Shown piece by piece: positions 32,717-43,500 of a stretch of 64,000 bases of DNA (the stretch's first letter is position 1; each line of letters opens with the position of its first letter). The notes below the pieces were generated by a model. The model was given only the letters and a program-made list of their open reading frames with translations. It was not told where the DNA came from and did not search any database. A program made the position numbers and the translations under genes. This DNA comes from Bremia lactucae. Taxonomy: Eukaryota; Oomycota; Peronosporomycetes; Peronosporales; Peronosporaceae. The stretch lies in contig NC_090624.1 of assembly GCF_004359215.1 (NCBI RefSeq), forward strand, positions 2,674,251-2,738,250, written 5' to 3'.

Positions 32717-33482
32717 ATGAATTATGGCGGCGGCTATGAGGCGTATGAAAACGGGGGCGGCTTTATGTCTAGTCAGTTGTCTGGATACCAGAAAAAACAC
32801 CTACTAAGCGCAGTAGTGGTGACCAGAGTATTTCCCTGCCACAATCATGCAGCTACAGTCGCTTCATGCGAGTGACGACGACGCGCTTCGCCTAGACGGT
32901 CAGGAACTGTCCACCGTGCGGCTCGTGGGTTTATTAACTGGCTCAATGCCACAATCCACAAGTGTGCGTTTCCAATTAGACCACGGCTTGGGATCTTTTG
33001 ATTGCCAGTACTTTGTCAATGCTGACAAATACGCTAGCGACCTTCGAGAAGGCATCTAGGTGCGTGTTGTGAGCAAATTGCGAAGTTTCCAGGGCAAATC
33101 GAGTTTCACGTGCTTATGCGTGAGTCCGCTGCAGGACTTGAACGAACTCAAGCATCATCTCTTAGAAGTAATTTACGTGCATTGCTACAATACTAAGGGG
33201 TCCGTTGGCAAGGCGGACGTTGCAATGACGTCGTTTGATACGTCCACAAAGGCGGTGAAATAATGGAATCAGCTAAGCACGGGAGAGTACGGAGATAGCA
33301 CGTGTTACGGGCCCCTGGACTCGACGTTCTCAAAGGAGCAACAAGCCATTTTAAACGTCTTGGCGACGTGCACGAATGATTGCGGTTTTAGGTGGACCAC
33401 ATTTTTGCCACTTTGCGACCTCACGAACGAGGGGCACGTCTACTCTACGATTGTTGAAGACCATTTCAAGTGCACAGCTTAA
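32717..33482 (+). pseudogene. RPA2: RPA2 pseudogene, full length, unit B
   Basis: The gene is recognisable from the Gly/Ser/Gln-rich N-terminus (MNYGGGYEAYENGGGFMSSQ, ATG at 32,717), through the OB fold (LDGQELSTVRLVGLLTGSMP, VVSKLRSFQGKSSF, LNELKHHLLEVI), to a winged-helix end (VYSTIVEDHFKCTA, TAA at 33,480-33,482). RPA2 binds single-stranded DNA with RPA1 and RPA3. Lesions are frameshifts near 32,780 and 32,835, a TAG at 33,057-33,059 where the family has Trp/polar before VRVVS, a TAA at 33,261-33,263, and loss of the middle of the winged helix. The same TAA occurs in unit A. Confidence 0.85.
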
Positions 33483-33648
33483 CGCAAGGACGAAAGGCAA
33501 GGATTTTTGTTAATCACAGTCTCTTTAATTAATGGTTCTTATGCTTCCAATGTGCTTATTCGATATGAAAGGTATGTAAGTATTCTTGAAAAAATGAATG
33601 TTTTATCAAACGAACGGCGAAGAGCTTTTTGTGCCTGGCATTTACTAA

Positions 33649-34323
33649 CTTGGCAACTTCGTTGAGCTGCTGCTACCGACGCTGGCCGTGTACATTGATG
33701 AAATTTCAACGCGGGACAAGCGTGGAAAAGCGTTGCTGCTCTTGAGCTGTGGCTTTCTGCCTGGCATTTTATTTGCGTCGTGGTTTTCGTCGTCGTCGGA
33801 TGAAGTTGGATGGGTCTGGCAAGTGTTTATTGCGACAATTATACTACGCCTGCTGTCTACGTATTCCCTGAGAGTCCGTATCGGGTGTATGTATATGCGC
33901 AAGATGTTGGAATCGTGGGAACGGTGTTTGGCCGTTTTGCGTCGTAAGAAAAGTGTAGCGGAAGAATTGCGGATGATTTGGGACAAAGAGGCCAGTAGTG
34001 ACGATAAAGTGGGCGGCGCGTTGGTGCTGAAATTTGCAGTCGGATTGATGCAATTGCTGGTCTCGGAGCTCTTTGTGGGCTGCGTGATTATGTATCTGTC
34101 CAATACGTATCGATCCATTCAAGACGCAACGTATACGTTTGTGAATTGTATGGGGATGCAATTACTGGGCGCGTTCTTTTTGTTTTTCGTTATCGACCGA
34201 ATTGACCATAAACGAAGTTTGTGCTGCACGTTAGTTCCTGTGGCGGCTTTGATATTTGTTGGTATACGCCTCGCACGAGGAGAGTCATGGATTTGTCATG
34301 GGCTGATTGATTGGATATACTGA
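33649..34323 (+). CDS. Polytopic membrane protein, MFS-like part, open in unit B
   Basis: A 224-codon open frame without stops. It has five hydrophobic segments: ALLLLSCGFLPGILFASWF, WQVFIATIILRLLS, FAVGLMQLLVSELFVGCVIM, MQLLGAFFLFFVIDRI and TLVPVAALIFVGIR. A basic/charged loop of about 45 residues sits between the second and third, and DRIDHKRS resembles the short loop between MFS helices 8 and 9. That arrangement fits the middle of a major-facilitator transporter, but I could not recognise a subfamily. The frame has no ATG at its start. A CTAAC (33,645) and TTGAG (33,662-33,666) could be an intron end, with GTATGTAAGT at 33,572 as a donor. The nearest upstream ATG is not in a compatible phase. 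It may be partial or a pseudogene. Confidence 0.5.
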   Translation, partial: LGNFVELLLPTLAVYIDEISTRDKRGKALLLLSCGFLPGILFASWFSSSSDEVGWVWQVFIATIILRLLSTYSLRVRIGCMYMRKMLESWERCLAVLRRKKSVAEELRMIWDKEASSDDKVGGALVLKFAVGLMQLLVSELFVGCVIMYLSNTYRSIQDATYTFVNCMGMQLLGAFFLFFVIDRIDHKRSLCCTLVPVAALIFVGIRLARGESWICHGLIDWIY

Positions 34324-34636
34324 GGATGAGTGAGATCGAATTTTGTCCACTTTTCGTAAGCCATCACTAAGCTTTCCAACTCGCACTGCTCTTACAAAAT
34401 GATTATGTGAGCACGGACCTTTTAACAAGCGGCAAAACATATCAAAAACTCTTTTTGCGACGTTCTCAGCTAGTCTTTCTTTCGGTACGAATCTTTAATA
34501 GCAGTAGACAAGTTAAACGATAGTGGTGCGATTATTAGTATTTTATCAAACAAGATTATCACCATAAAAACATAAGTATAAAGTAATAAATTGCAGCTTA
34601 TATTGAAAAACTTTCATTACTTTCTGTTGTGGCATT
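34324..34636. other. Spacer between membrane-protein gene and CRN gene, unit B
   Basis: Convergent intergenic region, very similar to 1,178-1,493. No gene or motif seen. Confidence 0.5.
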
Positions 34637-36421
34637 TCACGTGCCTACAGGCGTAGTATCAAAAACACCAGTCGTGATGTATGCAACATGCAAACGCACA
34701 CTGGCGGCAAAATTAGGTGGAACAAGTTGAAAGTTATCACTTACCTTTTTATTGGGCACCAATGCAATGTAATGGCAGCCACCCGGAAAGAACCCCGCAT
34801 ACTTGTTGATAGCAGATGAATCGAATGAGTGTCTGATTGATTTTGTAACTTGAATTAATATGAACGTGCAAGGCTGTCCATCCCTCTTCAGCTTTGCGAC
34901 ACTATCGATCGACTTCAAACAACGACAAGAGGGATACCAATAATCGTCATTTGAAGTCGCAAATCGCTGCATGGCTGTATCGCATTCTGCTGCAGTAGCT
35001 CCATCGTTGCAGCACGACTTGGCTTCGATTTCCAACGCAATATAGGTATGCTGACTCTTTTTCACTTGGTTGTATTCCCTCACTTGCAACTCAATCTTTT
35101 TTCCATCCCTCGCCAGTGTATGCACGTAGTTCTCAAATGCAATGCCCATCAACACCCCATCTCGAAGCTTGCGGCCTTTGGACCACATTTCTTCGTAATA
35201 AGTTGGCTTTACAATTTTGCCTAGTATTCTCAACGCATATTCAGAGGTGACCTCAGAAACCCAATGGCTGGAAGACGTATACTTGTTTAAGTCACGGTGA
35301 TCGTTTGCTCGAATTCCCGTCATCCGTATGCGATCAATTTGTTTATCCGACGTACTTCCATGCTGAGTAATAAGAAAGTCTGCAATATTGGGACCGACCT
35401 TACGGATTGTATCGTCAACCAGATCCTTCGCTCCTGTTTGATCCGATAAGAAAGCTCGCATACTTCCACCCGAGTAAAAATATATGTTTTTGATCGTGTG
35501 TTTCGACAACTCACGATGCGCGCCAATCAATTTTAAATCGGAAAGCGACCAAAATGGAACAAGGCACTGGCAAGTTACATCGCGTTCGCCACCCTTTATT
35601 TCATACTGAGCAGAAGTGGCCAGCAGCCGGAACTTTGCAAGCACATTATGGTGATTTCTAACAAAGTCTTCTCGAAACCCGTCCAGACACAATACTGCGC
35701 CCTTAAAATACTGCCGGTACAAATCCAGGTCTTCAATTTTCGCCTCGTCCATTCGCCAGAACTCCTTGTTTTCTGCATCGAGATACAACAAGGAAAAGCC
35801 ATTTATAATATTACGAAACAGGACGACGCGTTTCTCCTCAATCAAGGCCATGTAAAACGCAAACAACACGACCAGCATGCTCTTACCAACACCAGGCGTA
35901 CCCTTGAACACAATTTTCTTGTTTGCTCTCATCTGGGACTCGAATACCTTGATGATATCGATCGTTTCCTTACGAACGTAAAACCACTTGGGAAAATCCG
36001 GTTCAACGCGGAAAATCTCGAGATTGAAGCCGCCAACCTGCCACGTCCCGATATCCAAATTGCGCCCAATCGAATTTATCAGCTCGTCCTGGATTTTTAC
36101 AGTCAATGTCTTCAGCTTCTTCTGTTCTGGTTCTTCATGCATATCCACTATAATGATCGGGTCGTTCTCATCTATTCCAAGTTCTCTCAAAGGAAACGAC
36201 AAGTAAGGCAGGTGCTGACCACTGGTATGATCCACCCCATTCGCGTAGACTATGAGATCAGATGTGGCAATGCCGGCGAGGTGACTGTCGCTGTATTTAT
36301 TCTTTACAGCGTCCCGTACCTCACCAACATCTGCTTCATCGGACGGCATCCTGACGAAGTCGACTGTGCCAATTGCGTTGCCTTCTCTATTCACCAGTTG
36401 GAAATAAAATCTACGTAACAT
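34637..36421 (-). CDS. Crinkler (CRN/CR-type) effector: Ubl-like header, P-loop NTPase, REase-like nuclease; unit B
   Basis: A 594-residue frame starting at the ATG at 36,421. Same architecture as the unit A gene: header with SDLIVYAN, Walker A GTPGVGKS at 174-181 and nuclease-like AFEN/SID/QVTKS residues, all retained. CR effectors of plant-pathogenic oomycetes act inside host cells. No signal peptide is seen. Differences from the paralog are not spread evenly. The header (first 50 residues) and the stretch following Walker B (about 250-290) differ most, together with a three-residue shortening near residue 205 (FRNIINGF against FRSYSHEEKGF). The middle of the header end and the nuclease are close to identical. 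Whether either gene is expressed cannot be read from sequence. Confidence 0.9.
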   Translation of the reverse strand: MLRRFYFQLVNREGNAIGTVDFVRMPSDEADVGEVRDAVKNKYSDSHLAGIATSDLIVYANGVDHTSGQHLPYLSFPLRELGIDENDPIIIVDMHEEPEQKKLKTLTVKIQDELINSIGRNLDIGTWQVGGFNLEIFRVEPDFPKWFYVRKETIDIIKVFESQMRANKKIVFKGTPGVGKSMLVVLFAFYMALIEEKRVVLFRNIINGFSLLYLDAENKEFWRMDEAKIEDLDLYRQYFKGAVLCLDGFREDFVRNHHNVLAKFRLLATSAQYEIKGGERDVTCQCLVPFWSLSDLKLIGAHRELSKHTIKNIYFYSGGSMRAFLSDQTGAKDLVDDTIRKVGPNIADFLITQHGSTSDKQIDRIRMTGIRANDHRDLNKYTSSSHWVSEVTSEYALRILGKIVKPTYYEEMWSKGRKLRDGVLMGIAFENYVHTLARDGKKIELQVREYNQVKKSQHTYIALEIEAKSCCNDGATAAECDTAMQRFATSNDDYWYPSCRCLKSIDSVAKLKRDGQPCTFILIQVTKSIRHSFDSSAINKYAGFFPGGCHYIALVPNKKVSDNFQLVPPNFAASVRLHVAYITTGVFDTTPVGT

Positions 36422-36840
36422 ATTCGCGGCAAGTTCGTTAATGCCCTGTCAAAGAAACAGTTTCTTTCTTTTTAAACGCTGAGTGGTGGTCGAAACCTTT
36501 TAAATTCATCAATCTAGTACTCTTTATACACTTTGTGACATTATGACTATTTATTTGGAAAGGCGTAAAGTTGCTCGCATGACATGACAAGAATCAAAAT
36601 TTGGATATGACGAAAAAAAGTTATATGATGTTGGTATTATAGTTAAAAATTGCTAGCGCCAACTGCGATAAAAAAGCTTAACAATGTCAAGAGCCGTCAG
36701 CTAAGCTCGAGTCTTTGGCACAGATGAAAGTCAACGAACGTGACAAGGGCTGAACGAAGACTTAAAAGGTCTGTGATACGGAGAATGACATGCTATTTGC
36801 GGACAGCAAAGAAATTGTAATTTGTCTAGCTAACTCCAAG
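36422..36840. other. Upstream region of CRN gene, unit B
   Basis: Similar to 3,285-3,720 but lacking a short block next to the start codon. No regulatory element recognised. Confidence 0.4.
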
Positions 36841-36844
36841 AGAC

Positions 36845-37413
36845 GTGGAAGACTTAAGCAAATTTCATACATATAACATCAGACGCGCTGAGGAGCAATT
36901 TCACGAGATGACGTTCGAAAAAGAGTTCCAACCGTCTTTGATTACACAGAGCTCGATGCTTGCGGTGTACGGCGATGCCAATCGTTTTGTTCAGCGCAAG
37001 TTTTTCATAACGGACTTTTGCTCGTTCCAATATCAAGACTGGCAAATTTTTGTATCGTAGCATGATGCAAAGGTACGTGCGTGCTAAGCGAATAACGGAA
37101 GCTATGCGATTGCAAAGTTGCGTCCACTCAGAGTTTGTCGAAGGGATTTAAAATCAGTTGTTTCAACCTTTGGCTTAGTAGATTATTACGCGAGGGACAT
37201 AAAATGCGTCGCGCCCTAACGAAACATGACGAGGCTGATGCACTAGGTACCCAGTTGCAGGAAAATCAATATGAGAAAATTTGTGGTTTAAAAGAGGAGT
37301 ATGGCGTCTTCTCCAATCTTATTCCGGTAATATAGAGGCTGTGACTCTCGTCGCCAACGTATCTAGAAAAGGAAGGTTCATAAGCAGGTTACGCAGAACA
37401 ACCGCAAGATAGA
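36845..37413 (+). pseudogene. Conserved degenerate coding segments of unknown function, unit B
   Basis: These match 3,733-4,345. An open stretch from 36,845 to 37,060 and the TKHDEADALGTQLQENQYEK segment near 37,210-37,320 are kept, the latter running on in frame to KEEYGVFSNLIPV. One fewer frameshift than in unit A lets the helical segment read further. Family unknown. Confidence 0.4.
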
Positions 37414-37791
37414 ATGCGATATTGGATTCCAAGCACCTATAGTAAGAAGTATTTTTGCGATAATATGAAACGTTTAAGGTGTGATGCATTAATTGCTGAT
37501 TATTTTTGTTTCAATATTATACCGGCTAAGTTGTTGCTCCACAATGGAAGTGAGGAGCAGATGAGCTATCTTCTACCTGATCTGGCCAACGGCATATACT
37601 TACATCGCTGTAATCTTACAGGCCCTTCATCGGGCTCAGATGCCGATTATATGCGCTACACTGGAAGTGAGAAGCATTTTCTACCTGATCTGGCCAACGG
37701 CATACAATTTCAATGCTTTAATCTTACAGGCTCAGATGCTGATTATATGCGCTACACTGGCGTTGTATGTGTAACAGGGTGTGCGATTTAA
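37414..37791 (+). CDS. 125-residue protein with 36-residue repeat, open in unit B
   Basis: The ATG at 37,414 opens a frame through MRYWIPSTYSKKYFCDNMKR and one full repeat unit (YLLPDLANGIYLHRCNLTG, SDADYMRYTGSEK). A shortened second unit (FLPDLANGIQFQCFNLTG, SDADYMRYTG) lacks four codons present in unit A. The last codons lie inside the LTR that begins at 37,770, so the C-terminus is not original. It is probably the 3' part of a decayed larger gene. No family recognised. Confidence 0.4.
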   Translation: MRYWIPSTYSKKYFCDNMKRLRCDALIADYFCFNIIPAKLLLHNGSEEQMSYLLPDLANGIYLHRCNLTGPSSGSDADYMRYTGSEKHFLPDLANGIQFQCFNLTGSDADYMRYTGVVCVTGCAI

Positions 37792-38049
37792 TATTGTTAC
37801 CAAATGTTATGTCTTATGACAGGGAATAATAAAGAAGTATGAATTTATACCAAATTCTGTAATATTGACGCAACAGGTAATAATTCTGTTGATTGGTTGA
37901 TTCAACTTTGAAGTAAGTGCCAATCGTCATACGAACCGATTGTGCGGTGCGCAAGTAGGCGCCACACATCGTTTGTTATCAATATAATAAAGTCTGCAGT
38001 GAATAGAAGATCGTTACGTCGGAATTTAATCTATCAATACAGTTTTACA
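37770..38049 (+). repeat. LTR, family L1, plus orientation, unit B
   Basis: The unit B counterpart of 4,670-4,945, TGTAAC to TTTTACA. Unit A continues into a leader and gag. Unit B leaves the shared sequence at 38,076, 27 bases after the LTR end. Confidence 0.65.
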
Positions 38050-38076
38050 TTTTCCCTATTCTAAAGCCTTAGATTT

Positions 38077-38820
38077 AGCTCGCATGAGCAGTTGGTAATA
38101 ACCATCGACTAAGTCAAGTGCACTGTACATTGTATATTCCACCGTATTGGTCTAAACAACTTGCTTTCTAGGAATGAGGTTTTGTGCTGGTATAGTGGCA
38201 GCATTAAGCTTATTATAGCATGTACAATGCGCCATTTTCCATCTGCCTTTTTGACACAAAATGTCGGTGTGGAATAAGGAGGTTTTCTTTCTCGTACCAA
38301 TCCAGCGTCGTGCTTAGCCCGGAAGAAATCGTCAATGACGTCACCTGTTCCTTTGATAAAGGTCACTTTCGTGTGACATAGTATTTGGTTCCAGGAACCA
38401 AGTCGATATTATAACGGACACCTCTATCCGTAGGTAAAATAGATGATGGATTGGTACACACCACCTCTTGGAATTCCTTAATCAAGATAAATTACATCCA
38501 TCGGATCTTTAAGGATCGATGATCCGCTTCGCGCACTAAAGAAAGCTTTTGTGTCCTCAAGGACAGCTTCGTCTAGAAGTGACGATGAGTTTAACTCAAT
38601 TATTGGTCGAATGACCACCATCTCAGATAAGCTACCAGTCTTTAAGGCTCTGCTGCCATGTTGTCTAGCTTTAAAAGAGCATGTAACGAAGGAATTAGGA
38701 ATTGCCACAAGGCTAAAGTCTCCCTCGATGTCACCGGTCACACCATTGACAAGCGCATGTAACTGCTCACTCGTATTGCTTTGTTAGGGTATAGACGCTA
38801 CGCGTCTTTCATGTCTTGGA
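38077..38820 (-). pseudogene. pol: Inverted RT N-terminal segment, unit B
   Basis: This is the reverse complement of 11,132-11,875 (both 744 bp). On the minus strand it reads the PR-RT linker and RERKPPYSTPTFCVKKADGK. The remainder of RT follows on the plus strand from 38,821, so the RT domain is split into two opposite orientations here. The joins are AGATTT|AGCTCGCATGAGC on the left and TGTCTTGGAG|TAGCGATATCCC on the right. Confidence 0.8.
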
Positions 38821-39340
38821 GTAGCGATATCCCTTTTACAGCGATTAGCGCCCCACGTGGTATGCTATGGAAGTGGTTGGTTATACCACAAGGGCTTTCC
38901 AACGCTCCGAAAACATTTAATCGCTTAGTGATGCAACTGTTTCGCCCTCATCGAGGTTATGCGCAGGCTTATTTGATGACATTTTTGTCCATCGTCGTAC
39001 GAACCAGGGTAGATCGGATGTGGAAACCACTTAGACCATTTGTGAGCAGTGCTCGAGTGTATGCGCACAAATAAATTGTATACGTATGCATCTAAATGCA
39101 TTTTTGGCGCAGAATTTTTTTTATTCTTAGGGTGCTTTATTGGGAGCGAGGCCTTACAGTGGATCTCGCTAAGGTAAAGCCATAGTAGATTCGCCGGCTC
39201 CTAAAACCCAAAAGGATTTGTGCAAGTGGTTGTGTCTCGCCATCATTTACACAAATATAGCGAAAATTAGCTGACATGGCTAGGCCATAATTTAATCTCC
39301 TTAAAAGGATACGGATTGGTGCTGGATTAGCATAGAGCAT
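38821..39340 (+). pseudogene. pol: RT C-terminal segment, unit B
   Basis: This continues the RT broken by the inversion: SDIPFTAISAPRGMLWKWLV, IPQGLSNAPKTFNRLVMQLF (38,830-38,945), then AYLMTFLSIV in place of the FDD motif frame, and thumb residues to about 39,270. It is equivalent to 11,876-12,370. Confidence 0.75.
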
Positions 39341-39639
39341 AGCGTCATCTAATTGATTTATTTTTAATTGCCATCGGTCTTGCGCTTGGCATCGCGCTTG
39401 CGAAGGTGCCGCGCCTGAGCATTCAATTATAAAGCGTCATGGGCAATATTAGCCTAAAAAGTGTGCGCAAGTTGCAGTTGATCAACTGGCGAACGGAAGG
39501 ACGCATCATTCCCTTCAAAACGAGCTGGTGACAGCTCGTCGAATGCTTTCATCCAAGCACTTCACTTCCGTCTAAAAGAGCGAAACCCATGGATCTAAGC
39601 TCGTCGAGGAAGGAAAAGATATTTCTTCAGGGGATCTTC

Positions 39640-40834
39640 TGTTAAAGAGAATGGGTCTCGTCGTACTGCAAGACAAGACCCGGTACGTACAAGATCAGCT
39701 GAGAACGAGGTTCCCAACTATTATGCGAGTGTGGATATCCTCTTAAATGAACGAGATGACTTGTTCAGTCCTTCCACAACACGGTGATTCGAGATGCGTT
39801 CAACTGGAAAAATCTTTTCACCACTTGAATCCTATAATAGTTGTGAGGGAGGAGGAAAATTGATTTCGCTTCGTTCGCCGAACCCGCGTCAATATCGTGA
39901 CTTAGATTATACCTTCCATCATTTAAGGGAGGAGAGTGATCACAAACGATCCCGTCGGCTCGAGTTAGCGGTATGACCAAATGGAAAATTGTGCGCAAGT
40001 TGCGACTGATCAACTGGCAAACGAACGGACGTATCAGTCCCTTCAAAACGAGCTGGTGACAGCTCGTCAAAAGATTTCTTTCTTGAAGGATGTAACGAGT
40101 AAATCGTCATTCCCAATAGAACCAGACTCTGTCCCGAGTTCTTGGCTCGGGACCGTCAGGCTTTGGCAGATTTCTCAAACCGTTCCGGGTAATTCAAAAC
40201 CAGAAGAAGCCTGTACTGATGGTACGGGCGGAGATGCCCGACATAAAATGTAGGATGCTTACGCATCCTTCAAAGCAGCTCGATCGTTTACGCACTGCAT
40301 TGGCGATGTAGTACACAAAACAGGCCGATATACATGGATAATAACTTATTACTGCCCACATCCGTCTCTTACATGTTTTGGTAGGCTCACCTTCGGAAAT
40401 AGGACTAAATAATTAACATTGAATGAGATAATATCTGTTTTTCCTTTTATTAGAGTTTCGTTTCTGTCGATCCTCTGCATCATCGAAGGAATCCTGTACG
40501 AAACGGGCCACTGCTTTTCGAGCTAGCACGATGTTTCCTGCTGACTCTGTTTTGTTTTTGTCTTCAGTGCGACAGGTGTCAACTGCGGAGGTATCTTTTT
40601 TCGAATTAGTATATGCATTTATTGATTTTGCATACTGAGTCTTGCAGCATCAATATTGAAGTAAGTAATAGCATTATCGTTCAATGTTGATCAAATTTAC
40701 AGTGGTATCCTTCGCATTGACCTTAGGATCAATGCGTTATAAACAAGAGCAAGATTGTTCATTGCTCGAGCGTGCCCTCCCCTTAAACAAAAGTAACTCT
40801 TAAACTAGGTGGGTATGTGCTGATGGCGTAAGTG
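39640..40834 (-). pseudogene. pol: Integrase tail and chromodomain, minus strand (left arm, unit B)
   Basis: Equivalent to 12,640-13,893. On the minus strand the chromodomain reads HLVHLRGYPHSHNSWEPRS and QLILYVPGLVLQYDETHS near 39,800-39,655. About 1.08 kb of it is nearly identical to the plus-strand copy at 44,985-46,060. Confidence 0.7.
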
Positions 40835-42250
40835 CGGTCTATCTCTTACGAGATAGACCCTTACTTAAGCCAGCCAAATCCGATGGCAGCGAGTTTCATG
40901 TCATGCACTGAATAGTCTGTGTCATATTGCATTTACGAAAAGCTGATTGCAAAATCGCTGGCGTCACAGACCTCAGGAAATGGTCTGTCTTAATCCACAA
41001 TCGCCAGGATTGGGATTTGTATCAAGCTTTGCTTGATACCCTCAAATGAATGCTAACAATTAGCGTTCCGCTTTACATTATTCTTCAACAAAGAAGAAAG
41101 ATGTACTGTCATTTCGGCATAATTGTGGGAGTAATTGTGCAGATATTTGCAAAGCCAACATAATTTCGAAGTCCGTTTACATCGACTGGCGTGGGCCAGT
41201 CGGTGGTCGCTTTGATCTTTCCGGATCAGGGCGTATACCGTATTTGCCCACGATGCACGCGAGAAGTTGAAATACGCTTGCAGCGAATATACACTTTTTG
41301 AGATCTGCACACAACCTATGCTTACTTATAAGTGTAAGAGCCTTTCAGGAGTGGGTACGGTGTACTTCAATGTCCGACTTTCCGACCATGGCTATGCTAT
41401 AAACAAAGACGTCAATAAATAACTAGGTTTGAAATTTCGCACCGATCCTAGCAGATTAGTTACGCATCTGTTAGAAGTCGCAGGGCATTACTAAGTCCCT
41501 GTGGCATGACTAGCCACTCCCTTGGCAATCCGCTTGAGATGCTTACCGCTGAATATGGAATATCCTGTACACGCATAAGGATATGATAGAATCCAATTAT
41601 CAGATCCATTGACGAAAAGATTGTATAATTTGACATACCATCAATGATTACGTCTTTTCGTGGTATCGGCGTTGGAGCCGGTAACGTTGCAGCATTCAAT
41701 TTATTGAACGTGTGCACAATCCGCCACCCTACTGTTGCTTTACGCACACAAAAAGCCGGAGAGATATGTGACGAGGTTGAATCTCTCACATGAGCTACTG
41801 CTAAGCGATTGGCAAACTATACGAAGCAATGTCCACAAGTGTTTTGAACCTGGTTTAGGTCGAGCTAGTGTCGAGTGCCTTTATCCCCCTAGACAACTCA
41901 CAAGATAGGATTAAGGAAAGATATCCTTAATTTAGATCAAATCCTTAAATAGGGGATTTGTTTTCAAAGACTTCCAGGATTGGGACGTAAATGTTTAATC
42001 TGAGTCTTCTCATCGAAGACACCCTCGTCCATCAATGAGCTGCTGAGAACCCGTTCGCTTTCAGGAAATACTATTACCGATCGGTCACGTACTTGTCATC
42101 TGTGACAAGTATGTAGATCTGCTTGACTATGCCACTACGCAGTTTACGTAAGAACCGCTTCGGTTCTAGCGTTGGCAGTTAAGATATCTCCGAGCTACAT
42201 TTGGAGCGCTATCAGAACAAATGCAGAAGCGTCTACACTTGATCCGTTGC
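40835..42250 (-). pseudogene. pol: Gypsy RT and RNase H N-terminus, minus strand, unit B
   Basis: Counterpart of 13,894-15,320. An open stretch (41,789-41,460) has STSSHISPAFCVRKATVGWR, NKLNAATLPAPTPIPRKDVI and GFYHILMRVQDIPYSAV. Another (41,310-41,053) has thumb residues including NYAEMTVHLSSLLKNN. A stretch near 41,815 has lost about 35 bases against unit A. Confidence 0.7.
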
Positions 42251-42449
42251 TTACTAAGACATTTAATGTCTCACTTTCTCTTTGAAACTTAATATAAAGG
42301 AACCTGGGAACCTTTGACCAGAGATTTCTTAGGACTTGTTCCTGCAGATTCTTGAGAACTTGTTCCTTCAAGTATCATTTGGGGAATATCGTTCCCGTTT
42401 GCCTCTAGCTGTGGTCAGCAACTTTGAACAGATTCATTAACAAATGCAA

Positions 42450-43500
42450 CAATTAATCGTTTAAAAAGTCGATTTTTCACCTTGTCGCCAACTTCAGGTC
42501 ACCTAAAACTCCGTAAGCGACGAATGCGCAAACACAGCGAGATCCTCCACGATCGACGCTCTAGTGGCACTATCTCTTATAAAAAGGCGTTTCATGCTCT
42601 CTTAATTTTTCTTTTGTCGCAAACATCCTTGTTTCATACTACTTAACTTATTCGAGTGGTCGAGTATCGACGCTGCCTGTGGTAGTCTCACCACCTTGAA
42701 AATAAAAGTGTCAAATAAGTTGCCAATTAGGTCTCTAGGCGATTGTGGGGCGTCGGATAATTTTAATCGGCACCAATCGCTACAAGATCGCAGGCTCATA
42801 CTTATTAATCGCGATATTCTTATAACGAGGATGACAGTGCGCCTAGCAACAGGCGCATCTGTAACAGTAATAAAGCGTATAGTTGGTATCTAAAACAGGT
42901 TAAAGGGTAAGCAGTACGATGGTGATTTCATCGTACTGAATTTAGTGACAAATTTGACGTCATCCTAGAATTAGTATGGCTTAGAAAGAAAGAGCCATTC
43001 GTAAGCTGGCAGCATCAAACCATGACGATGCCTGTCTCTTATTTACCAAATGTCAAACAGATGAACATCTTGGAGCATCTACAAGCGTGTGGAAGTGAAG
43101 AGGACGATGACAAGTAGTCATGCGTCCGAATGTCCTGCACAGAGCCGAGAGCCTGTGGCAGTAGACGGCGAGCTGACAGAAAGTCATGCGTCGCATAAAT
43201 CGGCACAGTGCCACTAGCCTGTGCGGTTGGTAGGGGTGCGTTAGCCAGGAGTGCAACGGCACCCGCTTCCCAGAAAAAGGTCGTGGTAACTCGAAGAACG
43301 AGTACCCGACAGATTAGGACGATCAAAGGCACGTCTAAACGAGTGACCTTTGGATCAGTCTTTAATAAAGGGTACGGGCCTTCGAACGAGGTGTTCGAGG
43401 CCGTCAATGTCGAAATTGCGGAGGCATCCTCAGTTGAGGTGCTCCGGCAAGTCTTTAAATCTGCCGAGGAGATAGTAAATCTCCCGGAGTCGAGATTTGT
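42450..43500 (+). pseudogene. pol: Gypsy protease and linker, plus strand, unit B
   Basis: Counterpart of 15,580-16,583. The protease motif reads DCGASDNFNRHQSLQD (42,740-42,790), so both units have lost Ser/Thr at the active-site triad, by different substitutions. The linker ends with VEVLRQVFKSAEEIVNLPES. Confidence 0.7.

Noticed and set aside
35648..36418. 256-codon plus-strand ORF opposite the unit B CRN gene
   Set aside because: Antisense to a well-supported CRN coding region and not preserved in unit A.
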